NCBI GenBank assembly: GCA_027186245.1
Contig: CP114481.1
Location: 26,691,501 to 26,755,500, forward strand
DNA length: 64,000 nucleotides
Direction of reading: 5' to 3'
Source of the DNA: Coriaria nepalensis
Taxonomy: Eukaryota > Streptophyta > Magnoliopsida > Cucurbitales > Coriariaceae
Position 1 is the stretch's first letter, and each line of letters begins with the position of its first letter. Shown piece after piece: positions 39,601 to 53,430 of this stretch. The notes under the pieces were generated by a model. That model was not told the DNA's origin and did no database searches. It saw only the letters and a program-made list of their open reading frames with translations. The translations under genes and the position numbers were made by a program.

Positions 39601-41250
39601 GCGAAAATAAAATTCATTCGAATTAATTTAGTATGATTTATTGACTAGAAGAGACTCAGTGACATGACTTTAAGGCTAAACAAATGCATTGTTGCCTTCA
39701 ATAGATCAACTGCAAGTTATGCACGAAAGTCATGTTTAAAGGCCGAATTTCGTTCGAAGTAATTTAGAATGATTTAATGACTAAAAGAGGCGCAATAATA
39801 TGAATTTTAGGCTAAAAAAATGCATAGTTGCCTTCAATAGATCAATTACAAGTTATGCATGAAAGTCGTGTCTTAGATACAAAAATAGAATTGGTTCGAA
39901 GTGCTTTCAAACAATTTAATGATATGAAAAGACTCAATGATATACTTTTTAAGTCTAAAATAATGCATTGTTGTCGTCAATAAATTAATTGCAAGTTATG
40001 TAAGAAAATCGTGTTTGAAAGGTGAAAATAGAATTCGTTCAACTTAATTTAGAATGATTTAATGACTGGATGTGACTCAATGACAAGACTTTAGGGCTAA
40101 ACAAATGCATTGTTGCCTTCAATAGATTAACTGCAAGTTATGCACGAAAGTCATGTTGAAAGGCCGAATTTCGTTCGAAGCGATTTAGAATGATTTAATG
40201 ACTAAAAGAGACGCAATAATATGAATTTTAGGCTAAAAAAATGCATAGTTGCCTTCAATAGATCAATTACAAGTTATGCATGAAAGTCGTGTCTTAAATG
40301 CAAAAATAGAATTGGTTCGAAGTGCTTTGAAACAATTTAACGAATTGAAAAGACTGAATGATATACTTTTTAAGGCTAAAATAATGCATTGTTGTCGTCA
40401 ATAAATTAATTGCAAGTTATGTAAGAAAATCATGTTTAAACGGTGAAAATAGAATTCGGTCAACTTAATTTAGAATGATTTAATGACTGGATGAGACTCA
40501 ATGACAAGACTTTAAGGCTAAACAAATGCATTTTTGCCTTCAATAGATTAACTGCAAGTTATGCACGAAAGTCATGTTTAAATGCCGAATTCGTTCGAAG
40601 CAATTTAGAATGATTTAATGACTAAAAGAGACGCAATAATATGACTTTAAGGCTAAAAAAATGCATACTTGCCTTCAATAGATCAATTACAAGTTATGCA
40701 TGAAAGTCGTGTCTTAAATACAAAAATAGAATTGGTTCGAAGTGCTTTCAAACAATTTAATGAAATGAAAAGACTGAATGATATACTTTTTAAGGCTAAA
40801 ATAATGCATTGTTGTCGTCAATAAATTAATTGCAAGTTATGTAAGAAAATCAAGTTTGAAAGGCGAAAATAGAATTCGTTCAACTTAATTTAGAATGATT
40901 TAATGACTGGATGAGACTCAATGACAAGACTTTAAGGCTAAACAAATGCATTGTTGCCTTCAATAGATTAACTGCAAGTTATGCACGAAAGTCATGTTTA
41001 AAGGCCGAATTTCGTTCGAAGCGATTTAGAATGATTTAATGACTAAAAGAGACGCAATAATATGACTTTAAGGCTAAAAAAATGCATAGTTGCCTTCAAT
41101 AGATCAATTACAAGTTATGCATGAAAGTCGTGTCTTAAATACAAAAATAGAATTGGTTCGAAGTGCTTTCAAACAATTATTGAAATGAAAAGTCTGAATG
41201 ATATACTTTTTAAGGCTAAAATAATGCATTGTTGTGGTCAATAAATTAAT

Positions 41251-41670
41251 TGCAAGTTATGTAAGAAAATCATGTTTGAACGGTGAAAATAGAATTCGTT
41301 CAGCTTAATTTAGAATGATTTAATGACTGGATGAGACTCAATGACAAGACTTTAAGGCTAAACAAATGCATTTTTGCCTTCAATAGATTAACTGCAAGTT
41401 ATGCACGAAAGTCATGTTTAAATGCTGAATTCGTTCGAAGCAATTTAGAATGATTTAATGACTAAAAGAGACGCAATAATATGACTTTAAGGCTAAAAAA
41501 ATGCATACTTGCCTTCAATAGATCAATTACAAGTTATGCATGAAAGTCGTGTCTTAAATACAAAAATAGAATTGGTTCGAAGTGCTTTCAAACAATTTAA
41601 TGATATGAAAAGACTCAATGATATACTTTTTAAGTCTAAAATAATTCATTGTTGTCGTCAATAAATTAAT
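41251..41670 (+). repeat. Extra HOR unit gained in 12.2-kb copy 2
   Basis: Unit 100 has no counterpart in copy 1. It is of the 'cgttcagctt' / 135-bp-B type. The preceding C (41109-41250) is a hybrid: it starts with 'cttaaatac' and ends with 'aattattgaaatg' and 'gtggtcaat', marking the exchange point that inserted about 419 bp. Confidence 0.85.
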
Positions 41671-44190
41671 TGCAAGTTATGTAAGAAAATCATGTTTGAA
41701 GGGTGAAAATAGAATTCGTTCAACTTACTTTAGAATGATTTAATGACTGGATGAGACTCAATGACAAGACTTTAAGGCTAAACAAATGCATTGTTGCCTT
41801 CAATAGATTAACTGCAAGTTATGCACGAAAGTCATGTTTAAATGCCGAATTTCATTCGAAGCAATTTAGAATGATTTAATGACTAAAAGAGGCGCAATAA
41901 TATGACTTTAAGGCTAAAAAAATGCATAGTTGCCTTCAATAGATCAATTACAAGTTATGCATGAAAGTCGTGGCTTAAATGCTAAAATAGAATTGGTTCG
42001 AAGTGCTTTCAAACAATTATTGAAATGAAAAGTCTGAATGATATACTTTTTAAGGCTAAAATAATGCATTGTTGTGGTCAATAAATTAATTGCAAGTTAT
42101 GTAAGAAAATCATGTTTGAACGGTGAAAATAGAATTCGTTCAGCTTAATTTAGAATGATTTAATGACTGGATGAGACTCAATGACAAGACTTTAAGGCTA
42201 AACAAATGCATTTTTGCCTTCAATAGATTAACTGCAAGTTATGCACGAAAGTCATGTTTAAATGCCGAATTCGTTCGAAGCAATTTAGAAGGATTTAATG
42301 ACTAAAAGAGACGCAATAATATGACTTTAAGGCTAAAAAAATGCATACTTGCCTTCAATAGATCAATTACAAGTTATGCATGAAAGTCGTGTCTTAAATA
42401 CAAAAATAGAATTGGTTCGAAGTGCTTTCAAACAATTTAATGAAATGAAAAGACTGAATGATATACTTTTTAAGTCTAAAATAATGCATTGTTATCGTCA
42501 ATAAATTAATTGCAAGTTATGTAAGAAAATCATGTTTGAAGGGTGACAATAGAATTCGTTCAACTTAATTTAGAATGATTTAATGACTGGATGAGACTCA
42601 ATGACAAGACTTTAAGGCTAAACAAATGCATTGTTGCCTTCAATAGATTAACTGCAAGTTATGCACGAAAGTCATGTTTAAATGCCGAATTTCATTCGAA
42701 GCAATTTAGAATGATTTAATGACTAAAAGAGGCGCAATAATATGACTTTAAGGCTAAAAAAATGCATAGTTGCCTTCAATAGATCAATTACAAGTTATGC
42801 ATGAAAGTCGTGGCTTAAATGCTAAAATAGAATTGGTTCGAAGTGCTTTCAAACAATTATTGAAATGAAAAGTCTGAATGATATACTTTTTAAGGCTAAA
42901 ATAATGCATTGTTGTGGTCAATAAATTAATTGCAAGTTATGTAAGAAAATCATGTTTGAACGGTGAAAATAGAATTCGTTCAGCTTAATTTAGAATGATT
43001 TAATGACTGGATGAGACTCAATGACAAGACTTTAAGGCTAAACAAATGCATTTTTGCCTTCAATAGATTAACTGCAAGTTATGCACGAAAGTCATGTTTA
43101 AATGCCGAATTCGTTCGAAGCAATTTAGAATGATTTAATGACTAAAAGAGACGCAATAATATGACTTTAAGGCTAAAAAAATGCATACTTGCCTTCAATA
43201 GATCAATTACAAGTTATGCATGAAAGTCGTGTCTTAAATACAAAAATAGAATTGGTTCGAAGTGCTTTCAAACAATTTAATGAAATGAAAAGACTGAATG
43301 ATATACTTTTTAAGTCTAAAATAATGCATTGTTATCGTCAATAAATTAATTGCAAGTTATGTAAGAAAATCATGTTTGAAGGGTGACAATAGAATTCGTT
43401 CAACTTAATTTAGAATGATTTAATGACTGGATGAGACTCAATGACAAGACTTTAAGGCTAAACAAATGCATTGTTGCCTTCAATAGATTAACTGCAAGTT
43501 ATGCACGAAAGTCATGTTTAAATGCCGAATTTCATTCGAAGCAATTTAGAATGATTTAATGACTAAAAGAGGCGCAATAATATGACTTTAAGGCTAAAAA
43601 AATGCATAGTTGCTTTCAATAGATCAATTACAAGTTATGCATGAAAGTTGTGGCTTAAATGCTAAAATAGAATTGGTTCGAAGTGCTTTCAAACAATTAT
43701 TGAAATGAAAAGTCTGAATGATATACTTTTTAAGGCTAAAATAATGCATTGTTGTGGTCAATAAATTAATTGCAAGTTATGTAAGAAAATCATGTTTGAA
43801 CGGTGAAAATAGAATTCGTTCAGCTTAATTTAGAATGATTTAATGACTGGATGAGACTCAATGACAAGACTTTAAGGCTAAACAAATGCATTTTTGCCTT
43901 CAATAGATTAACTGCAAGTTATGCACGAAAGTCATGTTTAAATGCCGAATTCGTTCGAAGCAATTTAGAATGATTTAATGACTAAAAGAGACGCAATAAT
44001 ATGACTTTAAGGCTAAAAAAATGCATACTTGCCTTCAATAGATCAATTACAAGTTATGCATGAAAGTCGTGTCTTAAATACAAAAATAGAATTGGTTCGA
44101 AGTGCTTTCAAACAATTTAATGATATGAAAAGACTCAATGATATACTTTTTAAGTCTAAAATAATGCATTGTTGTCGTCAATAAATTAAT
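41671..44190 (+). repeat. 840-bp two-unit repeat, three copies (counterpart in 12.2-kb copy 2)
   Basis: Pairs start at 41671, 42511 and 43351 and correspond to those at 29056-31575. 'tagaaggattt' is again in the first pair, so the triplication preceded the 12.2-kb duplication. Private changes here are 'cttactttag' in the first unit and 'gttgctttcaatag' with 'aaagttgtgg' in the fifth. Just upstream, unit 100 (41251) is an additional copy of the second pair member and has 'atgctgaattcg'. Confidence 0.9.
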
Positions 44191-47100
44191 TGCAAGTTAT
44201 GTAAGAAAATCGTGTTTGAAAGGTGAAAATAGAATTCGTTCAACTTAATTTAGAATGATTTAATGACTAGATGAGACTCAATGACAATACTTTAGGGCTA
44301 AACAAATGCATTGTTGCCTTCAATAGATTAACTGCAAGTTATGCACGAAAGTCATGTTGAAAGGCCGAATTTCGTTCGAAGCGATTTAGAATGATTTAAT
44401 GACTAAAAGAGACGCAATAATATGAATTTTAGGCTAAGAAAATGCATAGTTGCCTTCAATAGATCAATTACAAGTTATGCATGAAAGTCGTGTCTTAAAT
44501 GCAAAAATAGAATTGGTTCGAAGTGCTTTGAAACAATTTAACGAATTGAAAAGACTGAATGATATACTTTTTAAGGCTAAAATAATGCATTGTTGTCGTC
44601 AATAAATTAATTGCAAGTTATGTAAGAAAATCATGTTTAAACGGTGAAAATAGAATTCGGTCAACTTAATTTAGAATGATTTAATGACTGGATGAGACTC
44701 AATGACAAGACTTTAAGGCTAAACAAATGCATTTTTGCCTTCAATAGATTAACTGCAAGTTATGCACGAAAGTCATGTTTAAATGCCGAATTCGTTCGAA
44801 GCAATTTAGAATGATTTAATGACTAAAAGAGACGCAATAATATGACTTTAAGGCTAAAAAAATGCATACTTGCCTTCAATAGATCAATTACAAGTTATGC
44901 ATGAAAGTCGTGTCTTAAATACAAAAATAGAATTGGTTCGAAGTGCTTTCAAACAATTTAATGAAATGAAAAGACTGAATGATATACTTTTTAAGGCTAA
45001 AATAATGCATTGTTGTTGTCAATAAATTTATTGCAAGTTATGTAAGAAAATCATGTTTGAAAGGCGGAAATAGAACTTGTTCAACTTAATTTAGAATGAT
45101 TTAATGACTGGATGAGACTCAATGACAAGACTTTAAGGCTAAACAAATGCATTGTTGCTTTCAATAGATTAACTGCAAGTTATGCACGAAAGTCATGTTT
45201 AAAGGACGAATTTCTTTCGAAGTAATTTAGAATGATTTAATGACTAAAAGAGGCGCAATAATATGACTTTAAGGCTAAAAAAATGCATAGTTGCCTTCAA
45301 TAGATCAATTACAAGTTATTAAAGAAAGTCGTGTCTTAAAAGCAAAAATATAATTGGTTCGAAGTGCTTTGAAACAATTTAATGAAATGAAAAGACTGAA
45401 TGATATACTTTTTAACTCTAAAATAATGCATTGTTATCGTCAATAAATTAATTGCAAGTTATGTAAGAAAATCATGTTTGAAGGGTGACAATAGAATTCA
45501 TTCAACTTAATTTTGAATGATTTAATGACTGGATGAGACTCAATGACAAGACTTTAAGGCTAAACAAATGCATTGTTGCCTTCAATAGATAAACTGCAAG
45601 TTATGCACGAAAGTCATGTTTAAATGCCGAATTTCGTTCGTAGCAATTTAGAATGATTTAATGACAAAAAGAGACACAATAATATGCCTTTAAGGCTAAA
45701 AAAATGTATAGTTGGCTTCAATAGATCAATTACAAGTTATTAATGAAAGTCGTGTCTTAAAAGCAAAAATATAATTGGTTCGAAGTGCTTTGAAACAATT
45801 TAATGAAATGAAAAGACTGAATGATATACTTTTTAAGGCTAAAATAATGCATTGTTGTGGTCAATAAATTAATTGCAAGTTATGTAAGAAAATCATGTTT
45901 GAAAGGCGGAAATAGAACTTGTTCAACTTAATTTAGAATGATTTAATGAGTGGATGAGACTCAATGACAAGACTTTAAGGCTAAACAAATGCATTGTTGC
46001 CTTCAATAGATTAACTGCAAGTTATGCACGAAAGTCATGTTTAAAGGCCGAATTTCTTTCGAAGTAATTTAGAATGATTTAATGACTAAAAGAGGCGCAA
46101 TAATATGACTTTAAGGCTAAAAAAATGCATAGTTGCCTTCAATAGATCAATTACAAGTTATTAATGAAAGTCGTGTCTTAAAAGCAAAAATATAATTGGT
46201 TCGAAGTGCTTTGAAACAATTTAATGAAATGAAAAGACTGAATGATATACTTTTTAAGGCTAAAATAATGCATTGTTGTCGTCAATAAATTAATTGCAAG
46301 TTATGTAAGAAAATCATGTTTGAAGGTCAAAAATAAAATTCATTTGAATTAATTTAGTATGATTTATTGACTAGAAGAGACTCAGTGACATGACTTTACG
46401 GCTAACCAAATGCATTGTTGCCTTCAATAGATCAACTGCAAGTTATGCACGAAAGTCATGTTTAAAGGCCGAATTTCGTTCGAAGTAATTTAGAATGATT
46501 TAATGACTAAAAGAGGCGTAATAATATGACTTTAAGGCTAAAAAAATGCATAGTTGCCTTCAATAGATCAATTACAAGTTATGCATGAAAGTCGTGGCTT
46601 AAATGCTAAAATAGAATTGGTTCGAAGTGCTTTCAAACAATTATTGAAATGAAAAGACTGAATGATATACTTTTTAAGGCTAAAATAATGTATTGTTGTC
46701 GTCAATAAATTAATTGCAAGTTATGTAAGAAAATCATGTTTGAAAGGCGGAAATAGAACTTGTTCAACTTAATTTAGAATGATTTAATGACTGGATGAGA
46801 CTCAATGACAAGACTTTAAGGCCAAACAAATGCATTGTTGCCTTCAATAGATCAACTGCAAGTTATGCACGAAAGTCATGTTTAAAGGCCGAATTTCGTT
46901 CGAAGTAATTTAGAATGATTTAATGACTAAAAGAGGCGCAATAATATGACTTTAAGGCTAAAAAAATGCATAGTTGCCTTCAATAGATCAATTACAAGTT
47001 ATGCATGAAGGTCGTGTTTTAAATGCAAAAATAGAATTGGTTCGAAGTGCTTTCAAACAATTTAATGATATGAAAAGACTCAATGATATACTTTTTAAGT

Positions 47101-48398
47101 CTAAAATAATGCATTGTTGTCGTCAATAAATTAATTGCAAGTTATGTTAGAAAATCATGTTTGAAGGGTGAAAATATAATTCGTTCAACTTAATTTAGCA
47201 TGATTTAATGACTAGATGAGACTCAATCACAAGACTTTAAGGCTAAACAAATGCATTGTTGCCTTCAATAGATTAACTGCAAGTTATGCACGAAAGTCAT
47301 GTTTAAAGGCCGAATTTCGTTCGAAGCGCTTAAGAATGATTTAATGACTAAAAGAAACGCAATAATATGACTTTAAGGCTAAAAAAATGCATAGTTGCCT
47401 TCAATAGATCAATTACAAGTTATGCATGAAGGTCGTGTCTTAAATGCAAAAATAGAATTGGTTCGAAGTGCTTTCAAACAATTTAATGATATGAAAAGAC
47501 TCAATGATATACTTTTTAAGTCTAAAATAATGCATTGTTGTCGTCAATAAATTAATTGCAAGTTATGTAAGAAAATCATGTTTGAAGGGTGAAAATAGAA
47601 TTCGTTCAACTTAATTTAGAATGATTTAATGACTGGATGAGACTCAATGACAAGACTGTAAGGCTAAACAAATGCATTGTTGCGTTCAATAGATTAACTG
47701 CAAGTTATGCACGAAAGTCATGTTTAAAGGCCGAATTTCGTTCGAAGCGATTTAGAATGATTTAATGACTAAAAGAGACGCAATAATATGACTTTATGGC
47801 TAAAAAAATGCATAGTTGCCTTCAATAGATCAATTACAAGTTATGCATGAAGGTCGTGTCTTAAATGCAAAAATAGAATTGGTTCGAAGTGCTTTCAAAC
47901 AATTTAATGATAAGAAAAGACTCAATGATATACTTTTTAAGTCTAAAATAATGCATTGTTGTCGTCAATAAATTAATTGCAAGTTATGTAAGAAAATCAT
48001 GTTTGAAGGGTGAAAATAGAATTCGTTCAACTTAATTTAGAATGATTTAATGACTGGATGAGACTCAATGACAAGACTTTAAGGCTAAACAAATGCATTG
48101 TTGCGTTCAATAGATTAACTGCAAGTTATGCACGAAAGTCATGTTTAAAGGCCGAATTTCGTTCGAAGTAATTTAGAATGATTTAATGACTAAAAGAGGC
48201 GCAATAATATGACTTTATGGCTAAAAAAATGCATAGTTGCCTTCAATAGATCAATTACAAGTTATTAATGAAAGTCGTGTCTTAAATGCAAAAATATAAT
48301 TGGTTCGAAGTGCTTTGAAACAATTTAATGAAATGAAAAGACTGAATGATATACTTTTTAACGCTAAAATAATGCATTGTTGTCGTCAATAAATTAAT

Positions 48399-50502
48399 TG
48401 CATGTTATGTAAGAAAATCATGTTTGAAGGTCGAAAATAGAATTCCTTCAACTTAATTTAGTATGATTTATTGACTAGAAGAGCCTCAGTGACATGACTT
48501 TAAGGCTAAACAAATGCATTGTTGCCTTCAATAGATCAACTGCAAGTTATGCACGAAAGTCATGTTTATAGGCCGAATTTCGTTCGAAGTAATTTAGAAT
48601 GATTTAATGACTAAAAGAGGCGCAATAATATGACTTTAAGGCTAAAAAAATGCATAGTTGCCTTCAATAGATCAATTACAAGTTATGCGTGAAGGTCGTG
48701 TTTTAAATGCAAAAATAGAATTGGTTCGAAGTGCTTTCAAACAATTTAATGATATGAAAAGACTCAATGATATACTTTGTAAGTCTAAAATAATGCATTG
48801 TTGTCGTCAATAAATTAATTGCAAGTTATGTAAGAAAATCATGTTTGAAGGGTGAAAATAGAATTCGGTCAACTTAATTTAGAATGATTTAATGACTGGA
48901 TGAGACTCAATGACAAGACTTTAAGGCTAAACAAATGCATTGTTGCCTTCAATAGATTAGCTGCAAGTTATGCACGAAAGTCATGTTTAAAGGCCGAATT
49001 TCGTTCGAAGCGATTGAGAATGATTTAATGACTAAAAGAGGCGCAATAATATGACTTTAAGGCTAAAAAAATGCATAGTTGCCTTCAATAGATCAATTAC
49101 AAGTTATTAATGAATGTCGTGTCTTAAAGGCAAAAATATAATTGGTTCGAAGTGCTTTGAAACAATTTAATGTAATAAAAAGACAGAATGATATACTTTT
49201 TAAGGCTAAAATAATGCATTATTGTCGTCAATAAATTAATTGCAAGTTATGTAAGAAAATCATGTTTGAAAGGCGAAAATAGAATTCGTTCAACCTAATT
49301 TAGAATGATTTAATGACTGGATTAGACTCAATGACAAGACATTAAGGCTAAACAAATGCATTGTTGCCTTCAATAGATAAACTGCAAGTTATGCACGAAA
49401 GTCATATTTAAATGCCGAATTTCGTTCGAAGCAATTTAGAATGATTTAATGACTAGAAGAGACACAATAATATGCCTTTAAGGCTAAAAAAATGTATAGT
49501 TGGCTTCAATAGATCAATTACAAGTTATTAATGAAAGTCGTGTCTTAAAAGCAAAAATATAATTGGTTCGAAGTGCTTTGAAACAATTTAATGAAATGAA
49601 AAGACTGAATGATATACTTTTTAAGGCTAAAATAATGCATTGTTGTCGTCAATAAATTAATAGCAAGTTATGTAAGAAAATCATGTTTGAAGGTCGAAAA
49701 TCAAATTCATTTGAATTAATTTAGTATGATTTATTGACTAGAAGAGACTCAGTGACATGACTTTAAGGCTAACCAAATGCATTGTTGCCTTCAATAGATC
49801 AACTGCAAGTTATGCACGAAAGTCATGTTTAAAGGGCGAATTTCGTTCGAAGTAATTTAGAATGATATAATGACTAAAAGAGGCGCAATAATATGACTTT
49901 AAGGCTAAAAAAATGCATAGTTGCCTTCAACAGATCAATTACAAGTTATGCATGAAAGTCGTGTCTTAAATGCAAAACTAGAATTGGTTCGAAGTGCTTT
50001 CAAACAATTATTGAAATGAAAAGACTGAATGATATACTTTTTAAGGCTAAAATAATGCATTGTTGTCGTCAATAAATTAATTGCAAGTTATGTAAGAAAA
50101 TCATGTTTGAAAGGCGGAAATAGAATTTGTTCAACTTAATTTAGAATGATTTAATGACTGGATGAGACTCAATGACAAGACTTTAAGGCTAAACAAATGC
50201 ATTGTTGCCTTCAATAGATCAACTGCAAGTTATGCACGAAAGTCATGTTTAAAGGCCGAATTTCGTTCGAAGTAATTTAGAATGATTTAATGACTAAAAG
50301 AGGCGCAATAATATGACTTTAAGGCTAAAAAAATGCATAGTTGCCTTCAATAGATCAATTACAAGTTATGCATGAAGGTCGTGTTTTAAATGCAAAAATA
50401 GAATTGGTTCGAAGTGCTTTCAAACAATTTAATGATATGAAAAGACTCAATGATATACTTTTTAAGTCTAAAATAATGCATTGTTGTCGTCAATAAATTA
50501 AT
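48399..50502 (+). repeat. HOR units 117-121
   Basis: Unit starts: 48399, 48820, 49241, 49662 (first base a instead of t), 50082. Unit 117 begins inside the tail of the 12.2-kb duplication. Unit 119 has 'gtatagttggcttc' as in unit 110, and units 120-121 resemble units 83-84, so this stretch is a further, more diverged relative of the preceding block. Confidence 0.9.
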
Positions 50503-53430
50503 TGCAAGTTATGTTAGAAAATCATGTTTGAAGGGTGAAAATATAATTCGTTCAACTTAATTTAGCATGATTTAATGACTGGATGAGACTCAATGACAAG
50601 ACTTTAAGGCTAAACAAATGCATTGTTGCCTTCAATAGATTAACTGCAAGTTATGCACGAAAGTCATGTTAAAAGGCCGAATTTCGTTCGAAGCGATTAA
50701 GAATGATTTAATGACTAAAAGAAACGCAATAATATGACTTTAAGGCTAAAAAAATGCATAGTTGCCTTCAATAGATCAATTACAAGTTATGCATGAAGGT
50801 CGTGTCTTAAATGCAAAAATAGAATTGGTTCGAAGTGCTTTCAAACAATTTAATGATATGAAAAGACTCAATGATATACTTTTTAAGTCTAAAATAATGC
50901 ATTGTTGTCGTCAATAAATTAATTGCAAGTTATGTAAGAAAATCATGTTTGAAGGGTGAAAATAGAATTCGTTCAAATTAATTTAGAATGATTTAATGAC
51001 TGGATGAGACTTAATGACAAGACTTTAAGGCTAAACAAATGCATTGTTGCCTTCAATAGATTAACTGCAAGTTATGCACGAAAGTCATGTTTAAATGCCG
51101 AATTTCGTTCGAAGCGATTTAGAATTATTTAATGACTAAAAGAGACGCAATAATATGACTTTAAGGCTAAAAAAATGCATAGTTGCCTTCAATAGATCAA
51201 TTACAAGTTATGCATGAAGGTCGTGTCTTAAATGCAAAAATAGAATTGGTTCGAAGTGCTTTCAAACAATTTAATGATATGAAAAGACTCAATGATATAC
51301 TTTTTAAGTCTAAAATAATGCATTGTTGCCGTCAATAAATTAATGGCAAGTTATGTAAGAAAATCATGTTTGAAGGGTGAAAATAGAATTCATCCGAATT
51401 AATTTAGTATGATTTATTGACTAGAAGAGACTCAGTGACATGACTTGAAGGCTAAACAAATGCATTGTTGCCTTCAATAGATCAACTGCAAGTTATGCAC
51501 GAAAGTCATGTTTAAAGGGCGAATTTGTTTCGAAGTAATTTAGAATGATTTAATGACTAAAAGAGGCGCAATAATATGACTTTAAGGCTAAAAAAATGCA
51601 TAGTTGCCTTCAATAGATCAATTACAAGTTATTAATAAAAGTCGTGTCTTAAAGGCAAAAATATAATTGGTTCGAAGTGCTTTGAAATAATTTAAGGAAA
51701 TGAAAAGACTGAATGATATACTTTTTAACGCTAAAATAATGCATTGTTGTCGTCAATAAATTAATTGCATGTTATGTAAGAAAATCATGTTTGAAGGTCG
51801 AAAATAGAATTCGTTCAACTTAATTTAGTATGATTTTTTGACTAGAAGAGCCTCTAAACAAATGCATTGTTGCCTTCAATAGATCAACTGCAAGTTATGC
51901 ACGAAAGTCATGTTTATAGGCCGAATTTCATTCGAAGTAATTTAGAATGATTTAATGACTAAAAGAGGCGCAATAATATGACTTTAAGGCTAAAAAAATG
52001 CATAGTTGCCTTCAATAGATCAATTACAAGTTATGCGTGAAGGTCGTGTTTTAAATGCAAAAATAGAATTGGTTCGAAGTGCTTTCAAACAATTTAATGA
52101 TATGAAAAGACTCAATGATATACTTTTTAAGTCTAAAATAATGCATTGTTGTCGTCAATAAATTAATTGCAAGTTATGTAAGAAAATCATGTTTGAAGGG
52201 TGAAAATAGAATTCATTCAACTTAATTTAGAATGATTTAATGACTGGATGAGACTCAATGACAAGACTTTAAGGCTAAACAAATGCATTGTTGCCTTCAA
52301 TAGATTAGCTGCAAGTTATGCACGAAAGTCATGTTTAAAGGCCGAATTTCGTTCGAAGCGATTTAGAATGATTTAATGACTAAAAGAGGCGCAATAATAT
52401 GACTTTAAGGCTAAAAAAATGCATAGTTGCCTTCAATAGATCAATTACAAGTTATTAATGAATGTCGTGTCTTAAAGGCAAAATTATAATTGGTTCGAAG
52501 TGCTTTGAAACAATTTAATGTAATAAAAAGACTGAATGATATACTTTTTAAGGCTAAAATAATGCATTATTGTCGTCAATAAATTAATTGCAAGTTATGT
52601 AAGAAAATCATGTTTGAACGGCGAAAATAGAATTCGTTCAACCTAATTTAGAATGATTTAATGACTGGATGAGACTCAATGACAAGACATTAAGGCTAAA
52701 CAAATGCATTGTTGCCTTCAATAGATTAACTGCAAGTTATGCACGAAAGTCATGTTTAAAGGCCGAATTTCGTTCGAAGCGATTTAGAATGATTTAATGA
52801 CTAAAAGAGACGCAATAATATGATTTTAAGGCTAAAAAAATGCATAGTTGCCTTCAATAGATCAATTACAAGTTATGCATGAAGGTCGTGTCTTAAATGC
52901 AAAAATAGAATTGGTTCGAAGTGCTTTCAAACAATTTAATGATATGAAAAGACTCAATGATATACTTTTTAAGTCTAAAATAATGCATTGTTGTCGTCAA
53001 TAAATTAATTGCAAGTTATGTAAGAAAATCATGTTTGAAGGGTGAAAATAGAATTCGTTCAACTTAATTTAGAATGATTTAATGACTGGATGAGACTCAA
53101 TGACAAGACTTTAAGGCTAAACAAATGCATTGTTGCCTTCAATAGATTAACTGCAAGTTATGCATGAAAGTCATGTTTAAATGCCGAATTTCGTTCGAAG
53201 CGATTTAGAATGATTTAATGACTAAAAGAGACGCAATAATATGACTTTAAGGCTAAAAAAATGCATAGTTGCCTTCAATAGATCAATTACAAGTTATGCA
53301 TGAAGGTCGTGTCTTAAATGCAAAAATAGAATTGGTTCGAAGTGCTTTCAAACAATTTAATGATATGAAAAGACTCAATGATATACTTTTTAAGTCTAAA
53401 ATAATGCATTGTTGTCGTCAATAAATTAAT
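50503..53430 (+). repeat. Seven-unit duplication, copy 1 (2,928 bp, with 19-bp deletion)
   Basis: Unit starts: 50503, 50924, 51345, 51766, 52168, 52589, 53010. It matches 53431-56378 unit for unit; both begin with the marker 'ttatgttagaaaatc', 'aaaatataattcg' and 'tttagcatg'. Shared rare features: 'gttcaaattaa', 'aatggcaag', 'gatttttttgac' class change in A-prime (read as 'atgattttttgac'), 'gatttgtttcg' class 'gaatttgtttcg', and 'gcattattgtcg'. The 19-bp deletion in unit 125 accounts for the shorter length. Confidence 0.9.
51766..52167 (+). repeat. 402-bp HOR unit with 19-bp deletion in A
   Basis: The A-prime monomer (51766-51888) is 123 bp. Between 51854 and 51855 it reads 'gagcctctaaacaaatg', whereas its sister at 54694 has 19 more bases (from 'agtgacatg' to 'aaggc') between 'cctc' and 'taaac'. 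The ends share at most a single c, so this looks like end-joining or slippage rather than exchange between monomers. B (51889) and C (52025) are normal. Confidence 0.92.

Larger units (their letters stand above)
36515..48483 (+). repeat. 12.2-kb segmental tandem duplication, copy 2 (units 89-116 and part of 117)
   Basis: Unit starts: 36625, 37046, 37467, 37887, 38308, 38728, 39148, 39569, 39990, 40411, 40831, 41251, 41671, 42091, 42511, 42931, 43351, 43771, 44191, 44612, 45032, 45453, 45874, 46295, 46715, 47136, 47557, 47978. The offset to copy 1 is 12,196 bp up to unit 98, 12,615 bp from 41671 to about 45.8 kb, and 12,195 bp from 45874 to the end. Thus one HOR unit was gained (unit 100, 41251-41670) and one lost (counterpart of unit 81, 33259-33678). 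Likeness ends near 48483, where 'gagcctc' replaces 'gagactc'. Confidence 0.92.

Noticed and set aside
29056..44190. Repeat protein encoded by the in-frame 420-bp units
   Set aside because: Motifs such as 'taatgactaaaag' and 'aataatatgac' recur in every unit and place stops in every + frame.
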